Counted from the first letter of the stretch, positions 31,935-39,768 are shown. The stretch is 52,984 nucleotides of DNA from Lachnospiraceae bacterium (GCA_017396675.1 JAFQLB010000004.1:1-52984); one strand, 5' to 3'. Numbers and translations are program-made. The notes: generated by a model not told the origin, from the letters alone.

Positions 31935-32897
31935 TTATTTTTTACGCGCTATGGCCGCCTTCACTTTTCTTACGATATGTTCTGCCGTAAGATCAAATCT
32001 TTGTTCCAGATAATCCTGAGGTCCCACCTCTCCGAATTCATCTTCAATGGCTACATATTCGATAGGGGTAGGTGCTTTACCTGCCAGCAGTTCGCTGACA
32101 GCACTGTACAGACCGCCGATCTTATTATGATTTTCCGCCGTAACCAGAGCTCCCGTTTCCGATGCAGCCTTCAATACCAGCTCCTCATCCAGAGGCTTTA
32201 CGGTAAACATATCGATCACCGTCACACGGATGCCGTCCTTTGCAAGGATCTCGGCCGCTTCCACAGCCTTGGCAACCATCAGACCGCAGGCAATAATGGC
32301 ACAGTCTTTCCCCTCTTCCTTTACCGTGATTCCCTTGCCCACGGTAAAGGTGGAACCCTTTTCGTACATTTTCTTATAGCTCTTTCGTCCCACACGGATG
32401 TACTTGATTCCGGGAATGTCCTTGCACTGTGTCAGAATATCCTCCAACACCACAGTATCCGTCACATCAAATACGTAGGCTCCGGGAATGGCACGGTACA
32501 AAGCCATATCCTCAAAAGGCATATGCGTTCCCCCGTTAAAAGCCGCACAAACGCCGGGATCCGTTCCGATCACTGTCACAGAGTTGCCGGCGTAGCCTCC
32601 CGATAAAAAGATCTGATCATAGCAGCGGCGGGATGCAAAGGGTCCGAAGGTATGCATGATCGGCTTTAAGCCTGCTGCCGACAGACCTGCCGCGATTCCT
32701 GCCATATTGGCTTCTGCGATTCCGCAGTTAATCGCTCTGTCAGGGTGTGATTTTACGCATTTTGCCGTGCCGATGCAGCTCATCAGATCTGCATCCAGGT
32801 ATACCACATCCTTATCCGCTTCCAGAAGTCCTGCGATTGTTGCTCCCAGAGTATCCTTAAAAGCGCCATCATTTTCACCATTATAAACAATCTTCAT
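31935..32897 (-). CDS. Transketolase, C-terminal subunit (split enzyme)
   Basis: 320 residues covering the pyrimidine-binding and C-terminal domains: NCGIAEANMAGIAAGLSAAG (contains the catalytic TPP Glu), MHTFGPFASRRCYDQIFLSG, GTHMPFEDMALYRAIPGAYV and the C-terminal IDMFTVKPLDEEL. It pairs with the adjacent N-terminal subunit, 15 bases upstream. In the inositol operon its donor could be the IolB product, a D-threo ketose (see findings), rather than xylulose 5-phosphate alone. A split transketolase acting on a non-phosphorylated ketose has a precedent in the sulfo-transketolase pathway. Confidence 0.93.
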   Translation of the reverse strand: MKIVYNGENDGAFKDTLGATIAGLLEADKDVVYLDADLMSCIGTAKCVKSHPDRAINCGIAEANMAGIAAGLSAAGLKPIMHTFGPFASRRCYDQIFLSGGYAGNSVTVIGTDPGVCAAFNGGTHMPFEDMALYRAIPGAYVFDVTDTVVLEDILTQCKDIPGIKYIRVGRKSYKKMYEKGSTFTVGKGITVKEEGKDCAIIACGLMVAKAVEAAEILAKDGIRVTVIDMFTVKPLDEELVLKAASETGALVTAENHNKIGGLYSAVSELLAGKAPTPIEYVAIEDEFGEVGPQDYLEQRFDLTAEHIVRKVKAAIARKK

Positions 32898-32912
32898 TGC
32901 TAACTCCTCCTC

Positions 32913-33749
32913 TTAACCCAGTGCTTCCAGCTCGGCACGCAGCTCTGACAGCCAGCGGTCATACACCTCTTCCGTCATTGTCATGGAATGGTTGCTGACG
33001 GTATCCTCTACCTCTTGTACGCCTTTACCCTTGACTGTGTTCAGGATTACGGCAATGGGCTTGTCCCCTGCCTCCTTCGTCAATGCATCATAAAGCTGTT
33101 CCAGATCATTTCCGTCGATGGACAGCGCTTCAAAGCCAAAAGCCTCAAATTTGGCTCTCATATCGCCCATGTCCATAATGTCCTCCGTATATCCGTCCAG
33201 CTGCTTCTTGTTGTAGTCGATCAGCCATACCAGATTGTTCACTTTTTTTGCAGCGGTGAACATGGCGGCTTCCCACACCTGTCCTTCATTGCTCTCTCCG
33301 TCTCCCACGATCAGGAAGGTACGGCACTTACGACCCTTGATCTTATCTCCCATGGCAAGACCCACCGCCTGAGAGGTTCCCTGTCCCAAGGATCCCGTAG
33401 TCATATCGATACCCGGCGTTTTATTTCTGTCACAGTGGCTGGGGAAGCGGGTTCCCGGCTGGTTTAAGGTCTTAAGATCCTCGTAAGGGAAAAATCCCTT
33501 TAACGCCAGAGCCGCATAGATAGCCGGACCGGCATGTCCCTTGGAGCAGACCAGCTTGTCTCTGTCCTCCCACTTGGGATTGGCAGGGTCCACCTTCATA
33601 ATATCGCCGTACAGCACTGCCAGCGCATCTGCGATACTTAAGGAGCCGCCCACATGGCCAAAGCCTCTGGCCTTGAATGCCTCCACAGCACCGATTCGAA
33701 TCTGAAGGGCAAACTTCTGCAATTCCTTTCTTTTGTCACTACTTAACAT
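32913..33749 (-). CDS. Transketolase, N-terminal subunit (split enzyme)
   Basis: 278 residues from the ATG at 33749 (MLSSDKRKEL) with GGAGG 5 bases upstream. The frame is open to 33800 only from a TTG without a ribosome site. It has the TPP-binding half: GFGHVGGSLSIADAL (about 29-43), VCSKGHAGPAIYAAL (about 67-81), TTGSLGQGTSQAVGLAMG and the GDGESNEGQVWEA metal/TPP motif (about 149-161). It transfers a two-carbon ketol unit together with the downstream C-terminal subunit. It follows the LarA-like gene by 51 bases. Confidence 0.93.
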   Translation of the reverse strand: MLSSDKRKELQKFALQIRIGAVEAFKARGFGHVGGSLSIADALAVLYGDIMKVDPANPKWEDRDKLVCSKGHAGPAIYAALALKGFFPYEDLKTLNQPGTRFPSHCDRNKTPGIDMTTGSLGQGTSQAVGLAMGDKIKGRKCRTFLIVGDGESNEGQVWEAAMFTAAKKVNNLVWLIDYNKKQLDGYTEDIMDMGDMRAKFEAFGFEALSIDGNDLEQLYDALTKEAGDKPIAVILNTVKGKGVQEVEDTVSNHSMTMTEEVYDRWLSELRAELEALG

Positions 33750-33800
33750 ACGATCCTCCATTCCCGGCCTGCCCATCCCGGGCAAAACCGATTGTTCCAA

Positions 33801-35051
33801 TTATTCCCCCACTCTGGGAAGTGTCGATCCGCCGTAAGGCATGATCAATACGGTGGCATCTTCTCCCCGCCTGGCTATGGCAGCATCAAAGGCCTCCTGA
33901 ACGGTTGCGTAAGGCTCCATAAAGATGGTCCTTACAAAGTCCGGATCCATCTCCGACACCAGATAAATCTCCGCCGAATTCAGAACCATGGCAATGGCTG
34001 CTGCCTTGTGTCCTCCCAGCTTAAAGTCTGTCTCCACTCTGCGGATCAGATCCCCGGGCTCCTTCGCCTCCGTAATCCATTCTTCAAATACTCTCTCTCC
34101 CAGACCCTCCTTACAGGAGCCTACCAGAATAATGGTGCCCCCTTCCTTAACGGCATGCTTGGCATTGTCCAGCGCCTTCTGTGTCTGGTACAGATTCAGA
34201 TCCTTGGGTGCGCCGCCCTGGGAAACGATGACGATATCCGCTCTGGCATCTATCTTTTTTTGATACAGGGTATCCAGAAATGCACAGCCCACTCTATGTG
34301 CCTTTACGGAGTCACCTGCCACCGCACAGATTACCTTCTTATGCTCGTCCAGAACCACGTTAAGGATAAAGTCAATGCCGCACATGGCAGCACCTTCCTC
34401 GATATCCTCCCGTACCGGGTTGTCCTTTAAATTTCCGGCACAGGCTCTGGCGTCCGTCATCCTGCTGTGATTGGCCTGAATGGCGTCTCTGGTGGAAACA
34501 CCCGGCATAATCGCCTTGGCGCCTCCGGAGTACCCGGCGAAATAATGATATTCTATATTTCCCAGACAGATGCGTCTGTCTGCCTCCGCCACCACTCTGA
34601 CTACATCCACCGGCGTCCCGCGGCTCGTCACTCCCAAATGGACACAATCGGAAGGATCGCCGTCTATACAGCGAATCTCTTCGTATACCTTCTCACCTAC
34701 CAGCTTTATCATTTCCTCACGGGTGTGCTTTCTATGGCTTCCCAGTGCAAATACCAGAGTGATATCCTCTGCCTTGATGCCTCCCAGATAAAGCTCTTCC
34801 AGCAGCGGCGGAACGAGTACGTAGCTGGGTACGGGACGGGTTATATCACTGGTGATAATCACAATCTTTTCTCCCGTACTGACCATATCCTTCAGACGCG
34901 GACTCTCTATGGGATTCTCCAGAGCCCTTCTTACCTCTGCCTCTCCCGTCAGCTCATAGGTCACCTCATTGGGTGTGAGGATTCCCGCCACATTACCGTC
35001 AGGTACCGTTACCTGCTGGGTCGAAGCGCCTATTCCAAGTTCTATTTTCAT
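33801..35051 (-). CDS. LarA-family nickel-dependent 2-hydroxyacid racemase/epimerase
   Basis: 416 residues from the ATG at 35051, which has GGGAGG 7 bases upstream; an in-frame ATG at 35066 overlaps that ribosome site. Residues matching the lactate racemase LarA active site are present: SDITRPVP (Arg72), GSHRKHT (His106), HYFAGYSGGAKAIMPG (His169 and Lys179, the pincer-cofactor lysine) and ANHSRM (His195). So a working Ni-pincer enzyme is likely. The superfamily includes lactate and malate racemases and gluconate epimerases. No cofactor genes (larB, larC, larE) are in the window. Its place in an inositol operon between PGK-like and transketolase genes points to a hydroxyacid intermediate; D/L-malate is my proposal. 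Confidence 0.88.
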   Translation of the reverse strand: MKIELGIGASTQQVTVPDGNVAGILTPNEVTYELTGEAEVRRALENPIESPRLKDMVSTGEKIVIITSDITRPVPSYVLVPPLLEELYLGGIKAEDITLVFALGSHRKHTREEMIKLVGEKVYEEIRCIDGDPSDCVHLGVTSRGTPVDVVRVVAEADRRICLGNIEYHYFAGYSGGAKAIMPGVSTRDAIQANHSRMTDARACAGNLKDNPVREDIEEGAAMCGIDFILNVVLDEHKKVICAVAGDSVKAHRVGCAFLDTLYQKKIDARADIVIVSQGGAPKDLNLYQTQKALDNAKHAVKEGGTIILVGSCKEGLGERVFEEWITEAKEPGDLIRRVETDFKLGGHKAAAIAMVLNSAEIYLVSEMDPDFVRTIFMEPYATVQEAFDAAIARRGEDATVLIMPYGGSTLPRVGE

Positions 35052-35083
35052 TGTCCTACCTCCCATCCGGTTCTGTTGTCAGC

Positions 35084-36328
35084 TTACAGCGTGGATCCGT
35101 GCCGCAAAGCCTTCACCACGGGAAGCTCCTCTCCCGTCAGGAAGCGGATCAGCGCTCCTCCTCCGGTACAGATATAGGAAATGGCTTCCTTTTTGCCATA
35201 TTTATTGGTGGCAGTGATGCTGTCGCCGCCTCCCACTACCGTATAGGCCTCTGTATCTCCCAAAGCATCCCAGACAGCCTTTGTTCCGTACTCTGTCAGT
35301 GCTTCCTCAAAAATTCCCATGGGGCCGTTGACAAACACGGTCTTGGAGGACCTAATATACTCCTGATACTCTGCAGCCGCTTTGGCTCCGATGTCCGTCA
35401 GTCCCACGTGGGCAGGGATGCTTCCCACCTCTGCTTCCTTACGCTGACCGTCCTCCGTATAAGCCAGATCCTTGGGCAGCACAATGTTGGACTGATATTT
35501 TTCGTAGATCACCTTGGCTTTGTCTATGTATTCACCGTAATTGGATTTCAGGATAAAATCCATACTGGCCTTGCCGATATTTTCTCCCTTTGCAGCCAGA
35601 AGAATATTGGCCACCAGACCTCCTGTCAGAATATGATCGGCTACACCTGCCTTCAGTACCGTCTCCATCATCATGAAGGCGTCCGAAATCTTGGCCCCGC
35701 CCAGCACGAAGGTACAGGGTCTTGCGGGAGACTCCATCAGTTCCGAGATCACACAGTATTCCTTCTCAAACAGTCTTCCCATAGCAGAGGGAAGCACCTG
35801 CTCAAAGCCGCAGAGAGAGGGCTGATCCCTGTGGGCTGCGGCAAAGGCATCACATACGTAATAGTCTGCCAGCGGAGCCAGCTTTCTTACAAGCAGCGTC
35901 TGCGCCTGCTCCTCATGGCTCAGTGCCAGCTTCAGTTCAAACAATGTCTGCTCCTCGGATACAAATCTTACGTTGTCCAGAAGAAGGATCTCTCCCTCCT
36001 TCAGCCCCTGAATGCATTCTATGGCTGCAGGCCCGCAGACATCCGGGATAAACTTCACTTCCTGCCCCAGAAGTTCGCTCAATACCTTGCTGTGAGGCTC
36101 TGTGGTATAGAAATTCTTGTATTCGATATCACTTCCCTGATGCGCCATCAGCACCAGCTTGGCTCCTCTTTCCGAAAGCTCCTTCAAGGTAGGCACGCAA
36201 GCTTCTATTCTGGCCGTACTTTTCAGCGTACCCGTGGCTCTGTCCACCGGCTGGTTGATATCGATCCGGCACAGCACCGTTTTGTTCTTTACATCCAGTT
36301 CATCTATGGTACGAATTCCAAAACGCAT
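35084..36328 (-). CDS. Phosphoglycerate kinase homologue, archaeal type
   Basis: 414 residues. It resembles archaeal PGK more than bacterial PGK: RIDINQPVD (bacterial form RVDFNVP), ILLLDNVRFVSEE, LVRKLAPLADYYVCDAFAAA, HRDQPSLCGF, FVLGGAKISD and LTGGLVANILLAAKG. The nucleotide site is intact (VVGGGDS and TGGGA). Of the basic residues that hold 3-phosphoglycerate, Arg21/Asp23/Asn25, Arg40, His63, Arg121 and Arg167 have counterparts. The usual Arg of the H-x-x-R-P loop is missing: here AHQGSDIEY at about 62-70. This suggests a changed substrate end, for example carboxylate instead of phosphate (inference). It lies 70 bases after the archaeal-type GAPDH gene. Confidence 0.88.
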   Translation of the reverse strand: MRFGIRTIDELDVKNKTVLCRIDINQPVDRATGTLKSTARIEACVPTLKELSERGAKLVLMAHQGSDIEYKNFYTTEPHSKVLSELLGQEVKFIPDVCGPAAIECIQGLKEGEILLLDNVRFVSEEQTLFELKLALSHEEQAQTLLVRKLAPLADYYVCDAFAAAHRDQPSLCGFEQVLPSAMGRLFEKEYCVISELMESPARPCTFVLGGAKISDAFMMMETVLKAGVADHILTGGLVANILLAAKGENIGKASMDFILKSNYGEYIDKAKVIYEKYQSNIVLPKDLAYTEDGQRKEAEVGSIPAHVGLTDIGAKAAAEYQEYIRSSKTVFVNGPMGIFEEALTEYGTKAVWDALGDTEAYTVVGGGDSITATNKYGKKEAISYICTGGGALIRFLTGEELPVVKALRHGSTL

Positions 36329-36398
36329 CTTTCTATGCTCCTTTTTATACGGCAGAAGGCGGGGCCGGCCCCCGCCTTCCTATGGTTAACTCTATCTC

Positions 36399-37427
36399 TT
36401 ACTTGAACAGGCCAATCTTCAAATATTCATTTGTTTTTGCCGTTCCTTCTGCTCCGTCCTTCTGCATACCGCAGGCAGCGCGGATACCGTCCATGGTCTC
36501 CGGTATAGTTACACTTTCCTGAGGAATGTTGATGGCGTACATGATATCGTTACCGGATTCTACGATGCTGTCCTCCCACAGACCGATCTCATACATATCT
36601 CCTCTGGGATTGCCCAGATCCCTTGCATATCTGAACAGGGAAGCATTGCCCTTGAAGCCGTCGTCGATTCTTACCACACGGATACGGGGATGCTTCTGGA
36701 AGGCCTCCAGAGCCATCTCCTTGGTGATCTTCTGCTTACCGGTAGCCACAACCGTAATGATATGGCCGTGGGTAACAGGTGTATGCACCAGAATACCGGT
36801 GGCTTCGATGTGAGGCATGATGGTCATAAGATCCACTGCCTGATGGGAAGGCGCCTTATCCATCTGCAGTGCATTGGTAAGTCCGCGATGATAGTCACCG
36901 GGATCAGCCACACGACGAATGATGGTAATCGCTACCTTCTCGATTCCATACGCACGGTCAAGGCAGTCTACGGAACGAATCAAGCCGGTGGTATTACAAC
37001 TTGTCAGCTTCAGATAATCCTTGTCCACACCCTTCTCATAGTTGGCATAGCCATGGAAGAATACATCTGCCACGGAATTCTTCTTGCCACCCTGGAAGAT
37101 GGCCTTCACTCCCTTGGCTTCGTACAGTGCCTTATTCTTCATTCCCACGCCGCCGGGAGAGGAATCCAGCATAATGTCCACTTTGTCGATGAGATCTTCA
37201 AACGTGCCGGATACGGGAATGTCCAGAGCATCGAAAGCACTCTTATCGGCACCGTCTACCAGATACAGATTGTAGGGCATACCCTTTTCCTTTAATGCAC
37301 GGATGGACAGTGTAGGGGCAAGATCCGCAATACCCACCAGCTCCATATCCCCCTGCAGAGCCACACCGTCTGCCAGACGCTGACCAATCACGCCGTAACC
37401 GGCAACACCAACTTTAATCTTACTCAT
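36399..37427 (-). CDS. Type II (archaeal-type) glyceraldehyde-3-phosphate dehydrogenase homologue
   Basis: 342 residues. Archaeal-type GAPDH features: IKVGVAGYGVIGQRLADGV, DSSPGGVGMKNKALYEAKGV, AIFQGGKK, and the catalytic cysteine in LTSCNTTGLIRSVD (Cys144). It is clearly not the bacterial GapA type (no SNASCTTNCLAP). Near the expected phosphate-binding region the archaeal HHG motif is PSHQAVD (about 193-199) and the TTLMH-like segment is VTHGH (about 218-222), so the substrate may differ. First gene of the inositol operon, behind the operator-bearing promoter, with AAGGAGG 5 bases before the ATG. Alternative: a catabolic extra copy of ordinary GAPDH activity. Confidence 0.88.
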   Translation of the reverse strand: MSKIKVGVAGYGVIGQRLADGVALQGDMELVGIADLAPTLSIRALKEKGMPYNLYLVDGADKSAFDALDIPVSGTFEDLIDKVDIMLDSSPGGVGMKNKALYEAKGVKAIFQGGKKNSVADVFFHGYANYEKGVDKDYLKLTSCNTTGLIRSVDCLDRAYGIEKVAITIIRRVADPGDYHRGLTNALQMDKAPSHQAVDLMTIMPHIEATGILVHTPVTHGHIITVVATGKQKITKEMALEAFQKHPRIRVVRIDDGFKGNASLFRYARDLGNPRGDMYEIGLWEDSIVESGNDIMYAINIPQESVTIPETMDGIRAACGMQKDGAEGTAKTNEYLKIGLFK

Positions 37428-37455
37428 AATAACCTCCTTAGATAATTATTTCACG

Positions 37456-37495
37456 AAAACCTGTACGTTGATTATAAAATAAACATACAGGTTTT
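37456..37495. promoter_or_regulatory. Inverted-repeat operator overlapping the inositol operon promoter
   Basis: Perfect 10-bp inverted repeat AAAACCTGTA (37456-37465) and TACAGGTTTT (37486-37495), with a 20-base gap that contains the -10 box. Bound repressor would block RNA polymerase. The regulator gene is not in the window; LacI-, GntR- or DeoR-type inositol regulators are possible. Confidence 0.7.
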
Positions 37496-37499
37496 GCAA
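37471..37499 (-). promoter_or_regulatory. Main inositol operon promoter
   Basis: Minus strand TTGCAA (37494-37499), 17-base spacer, TATAAT (37471-37476), about 45 bases before the ATG at 37427. Perfect -10 box. The inverted-repeat operator flanks it. Confidence 0.75.
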
Positions 37500-37614
37500 T
37501 CATTTTCCCATAATTTTCTACATAATATGAGTTGTTTCTTCTTCAACACTACCGGATAGCCGTCTGTTTTCAGAATATTCAGCAAAATACCACCGGTCCG
37601 CAAGCTGTTCCAAA

Positions 37615-37656
37615 ACAAAAAAGAGTGCAAAGGAATAAAAGTATCCCATTGCACTC
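37615..37656 (-). terminator. Intrinsic terminator after the Crh-like gene
   Basis: GAGTGCAA (37623-37630) and TTGCACTC (37649-37656) form the stem, with extra inner pairing of GGAATA and TATCCC. On the minus strand it is followed by TTTTTTG. It ends the ftsH-to-crh gene run and separates it from the inositol operon. Confidence 0.85.
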
Positions 37657-37663
37657 CTTGTCT

Positions 37664-37927
37664 TTATTTTCCGTCGTTCCCAATGATGAAATTCTCAATG
37701 CCATCCATTGCCGCCGCTTCGTCGCTGCCGTTTGTTTCCACAAGTATTGTCTCGCCTTCGTTCAGCCCCAGGCTCATCATACCCATAATGCTTTTGGCGT
37801 TGACTCTCTTCTGACCGGCTTCCAGATAGACGGTACATTCATACTGGCTCGCCACCTGTACAAGCACGGCTACCGGTCTGGCCTCCAGACCTCCGGCATG
37901 CCGGATCTGCATTTCCTTTCTGATCAT
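37664..37927 (-). CDS. crh: Crh-like HPr-domain protein (Glu at position 15, Ser46 kept)
   Basis: 87 residues, HPr fold. The phosphotransfer motif normally GLHARPA reads GGLEARPVA, with Glu exactly at position 15 where HPr has His and Bacillus Crh has Gln. It therefore cannot carry PTS phosphate on His15. The HPr-kinase target region is intact: KRVNAKSIMGMMSLGL with Ser46. So it is a regulatory HPr like Crh, phosphorylated by HprK (encoded nearby) and likely a co-regulator in carbon catabolite control. Position after whiA is the same as crh in Bacillus. Ribosome site AGGAGGAG before the ATG. Confidence 0.88.
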   Translation of the reverse strand: MIRKEMQIRHAGGLEARPVAVLVQVASQYECTVYLEAGQKRVNAKSIMGMMSLGLNEGETILVETNGSDEAAAMDGIENFIIGNDGK

Positions 37928-37948
37928 TCTTTCTCCTCCTTTTCCTCC

Positions 37949-38893
37949 TTATCCTCTATTCAACTCTGCAATCTCGCTTAATTTACGCAACCTGTGATTG
38001 ACCCCCGATTTCCCAAGAGGCGGATCCATATACTGTCCCAGCTCCTTCAGACTGGCTTCCGGAAATTCCAGGCGCACCTGTGCCATCTGCCTGAGGGTAG
38101 GCGACAATTTTTGAAAACCCACAAAATCCCTGACAAACAAAATATCCTCCAGCTGTCTGGCCGCCGCGTTGACGGTCTTGGAGATATTGGCAGTTTCGCA
38201 GTTCACTCTTCGGTTGACGGAATTTCTCATCTCCTTCACAATCCGAAGATTTTCAAGCTCCATCAATGCAATATGGGCTTCGCAAATATTTAAAAAATCT
38301 ACGATATTGGAGCCTTCCTTCAAGTAAACCACGAAGTACTTCTTTCGAGAAACTATCTTAGCATCTAATTCAAATCCTTGCAATACCTCTTTTATCTGTT
38401 CCGCCTGTCCTTTATTGCCGCAGACCAGTTCCAAATGATATCCCTTCTCCGGATCGCTCATAGAACCGATGCAAAGAAATGCACCCCGAAGGAAGGCTCT
38501 TTGGCAGCAGATATTTTTTAAAACCATGGGATTTACCGCATCCCTCATATCGTGCAGAATCCCCTTGCTGTCGATCAGCTTTATGGCATTCATCACATCC
38601 AATATCTGCTTTTCTTCCCTTATGGTTATGGTATAGACCGCGCTTTTGCGCTTCGCAAAGCATTCCCGTTCCATCCGGGAGGTATCCATGGTAAATGCTT
38701 TGTTTAACAATGTAAAGCATTTACCGGCAATCCCCGGATTTTCCGTGGATATCTGCAGCACAATCTTACCCTCCGACCCTCGGATCAGACGACCGCTGTA
38801 ATGACACAATGCCGCCAGCTCGGCAATCTGACAATGCCTTGCCTGACCTGTGTGATGCTCCAGTTCTTCCTTTACCTGTGATGAAAAGGACAT
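37949..38893 (-). CDS. whiA: WhiA DNA-binding protein
   Basis: 314 residues from the ATG at 38893 (MSFSSQVKEELEHH), which has GGAGG 6 bases upstream; the frame continues to a GTG at 38911 without good support. An N-terminal LAGLIDADG-like domain carries ELAALCHYSGRL, CCQRAFLRGAFLCIGSMSDP and YHLELVCGNK. The C-terminal helix-turn-helix includes LPTL-type FVGFQKLSPTLRQMAQVRLE and LGKSGVNHRLRKL. In Bacillus it influences chromosome segregation and division. It sits between rapZ and the Crh-like gene, a conserved Firmicutes order. Confidence 0.95.
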   Translation of the reverse strand: MSFSSQVKEELEHHTGQARHCQIAELAALCHYSGRLIRGSEGKIVLQISTENPGIAGKCFTLLNKAFTMDTSRMERECFAKRKSAVYTITIREEKQILDVMNAIKLIDSKGILHDMRDAVNPMVLKNICCQRAFLRGAFLCIGSMSDPEKGYHLELVCGNKGQAEQIKEVLQGFELDAKIVSRKKYFVVYLKEGSNIVDFLNICEAHIALMELENLRIVKEMRNSVNRRVNCETANISKTVNAAARQLEDILFVRDFVGFQKLSPTLRQMAQVRLEFPEASLKELGQYMDPPLGKSGVNHRLRKLSEIAELNRG

Positions 38894-38907
38894 CTCTCTC
38901 CTCCCTG

Positions 38908-39768
38908 TCACCTGATATCTCTGTGGCTCAGACTCAGACCGTACTGACCCTTATCTCTGATATGTCGGTACAGCATATTGGCCAGCGTCACACTGCGGTG
39001 CTGTCCGCCGGTACAACCAATGGCGATCACCAGCTGATGCTTCCCTTCCTGGACGTAGCCGGGCAGCAAAAATTCCAACAAATCCTCCAGCTTGCACAAA
39101 AAAGTACCGGCCTCCGGAAAGCCCATAACGTAGTCCCGAACCGCCCCATCATTTCCCGTCAGCATTTTCAACTCCTCAATATAAAAGGGGTTAGGCAGAA
39201 AACGAACATCGAATACAAGATCTGCGTCTGCCGGAATGCCGTGCTTGAATCCGAAGGATATAATATTTACCATGAGACTGTTGTATTCCTCATTGCGAAC
39301 AAAAATACGCTCCAGCTCTTCCCGCAAATTCCTCGTTAATACATTGGTGGTGTCAATCACATAGTCTGCTTTCTTCTTAATACTGGAAAGAATCTCCTGT
39401 TCTCTTGCAATCCCGTTTTCGATCCGCGGATTTGCCTCATTGGAAAGCGGATGCAGCCTCCTTGTTTCTTTGTAGCGTTTCAGTAATGCCTCCGGGCTGG
39501 CGTCCATAAAAAGTATTTCAAAAATATAACCGCTTCCCCGCAGCTTATCCAGGCTCTTTTCCACCTGTCTAAAGTCAAGTCCGGCTCTCACATCCAGTCC
39601 CAGAGCTACCTTCTGCAGTTCTGTATTGGGTGTGACGATCAGCTCCATCAGCTTTTCGATCAGAGGTACAGGCAGATTGTCAATGCAGTAAAACCCCATA
39701 TCCTCCAACATTTTCAGTGCCGTACTCTTTCCGCCGCCGCTCATTCCCGTTACTACCACAAACTTCAT
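38908..39768 (-). CDS. rapZ: RapZ/YvcJ nucleotide-binding protein
   Basis: 286 residues. P-loop VVTGMSGGGKSTALK (about 4-18), FYCIDNLPVPLI, the LDVRAGLDF segment and C-terminal IAIGCTGGQHRSVTLANML. In E. coli RapZ guides sRNA decay; in Bacillus YvcJ is a GTP/ATP-binding protein of less clear role. GAGGGG lies upstream of the ATG. The gap from murB is 53 bases, and the stop lies close to the whiA start. Confidence 0.96.
   Translation of the reverse strand: MKFVVVTGMSGGGKSTALKMLEDMGFYCIDNLPVPLIEKLMELIVTPNTELQKVALGLDVRAGLDFRQVEKSLDKLRGSGYIFEILFMDASPEALLKRYKETRRLHPLSNEANPRIENGIAREQEILSSIKKKADYVIDTTNVLTRNLREELERIFVRNEEYNSLMVNIISFGFKHGIPADADLVFDVRFLPNPFYIEELKMLTGNDGAVRDYVMGFPEAGTFLCKLEDLLEFLLPGYVQEGKHQLVIAIGCTGGQHRSVTLANMLYRHIRDKGQYGLSLSHRDIR

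Noticed and set aside
29884-32013. 709-codon plus-strand ORF opposite iolD and iolB
   Set aside because: Antisense to two well-identified genes, with random-looking composition.
35051-36406. 451-codon plus-strand ORF opposite the PGK homologue
   Set aside because: Antisense shadow of a clear kinase gene.
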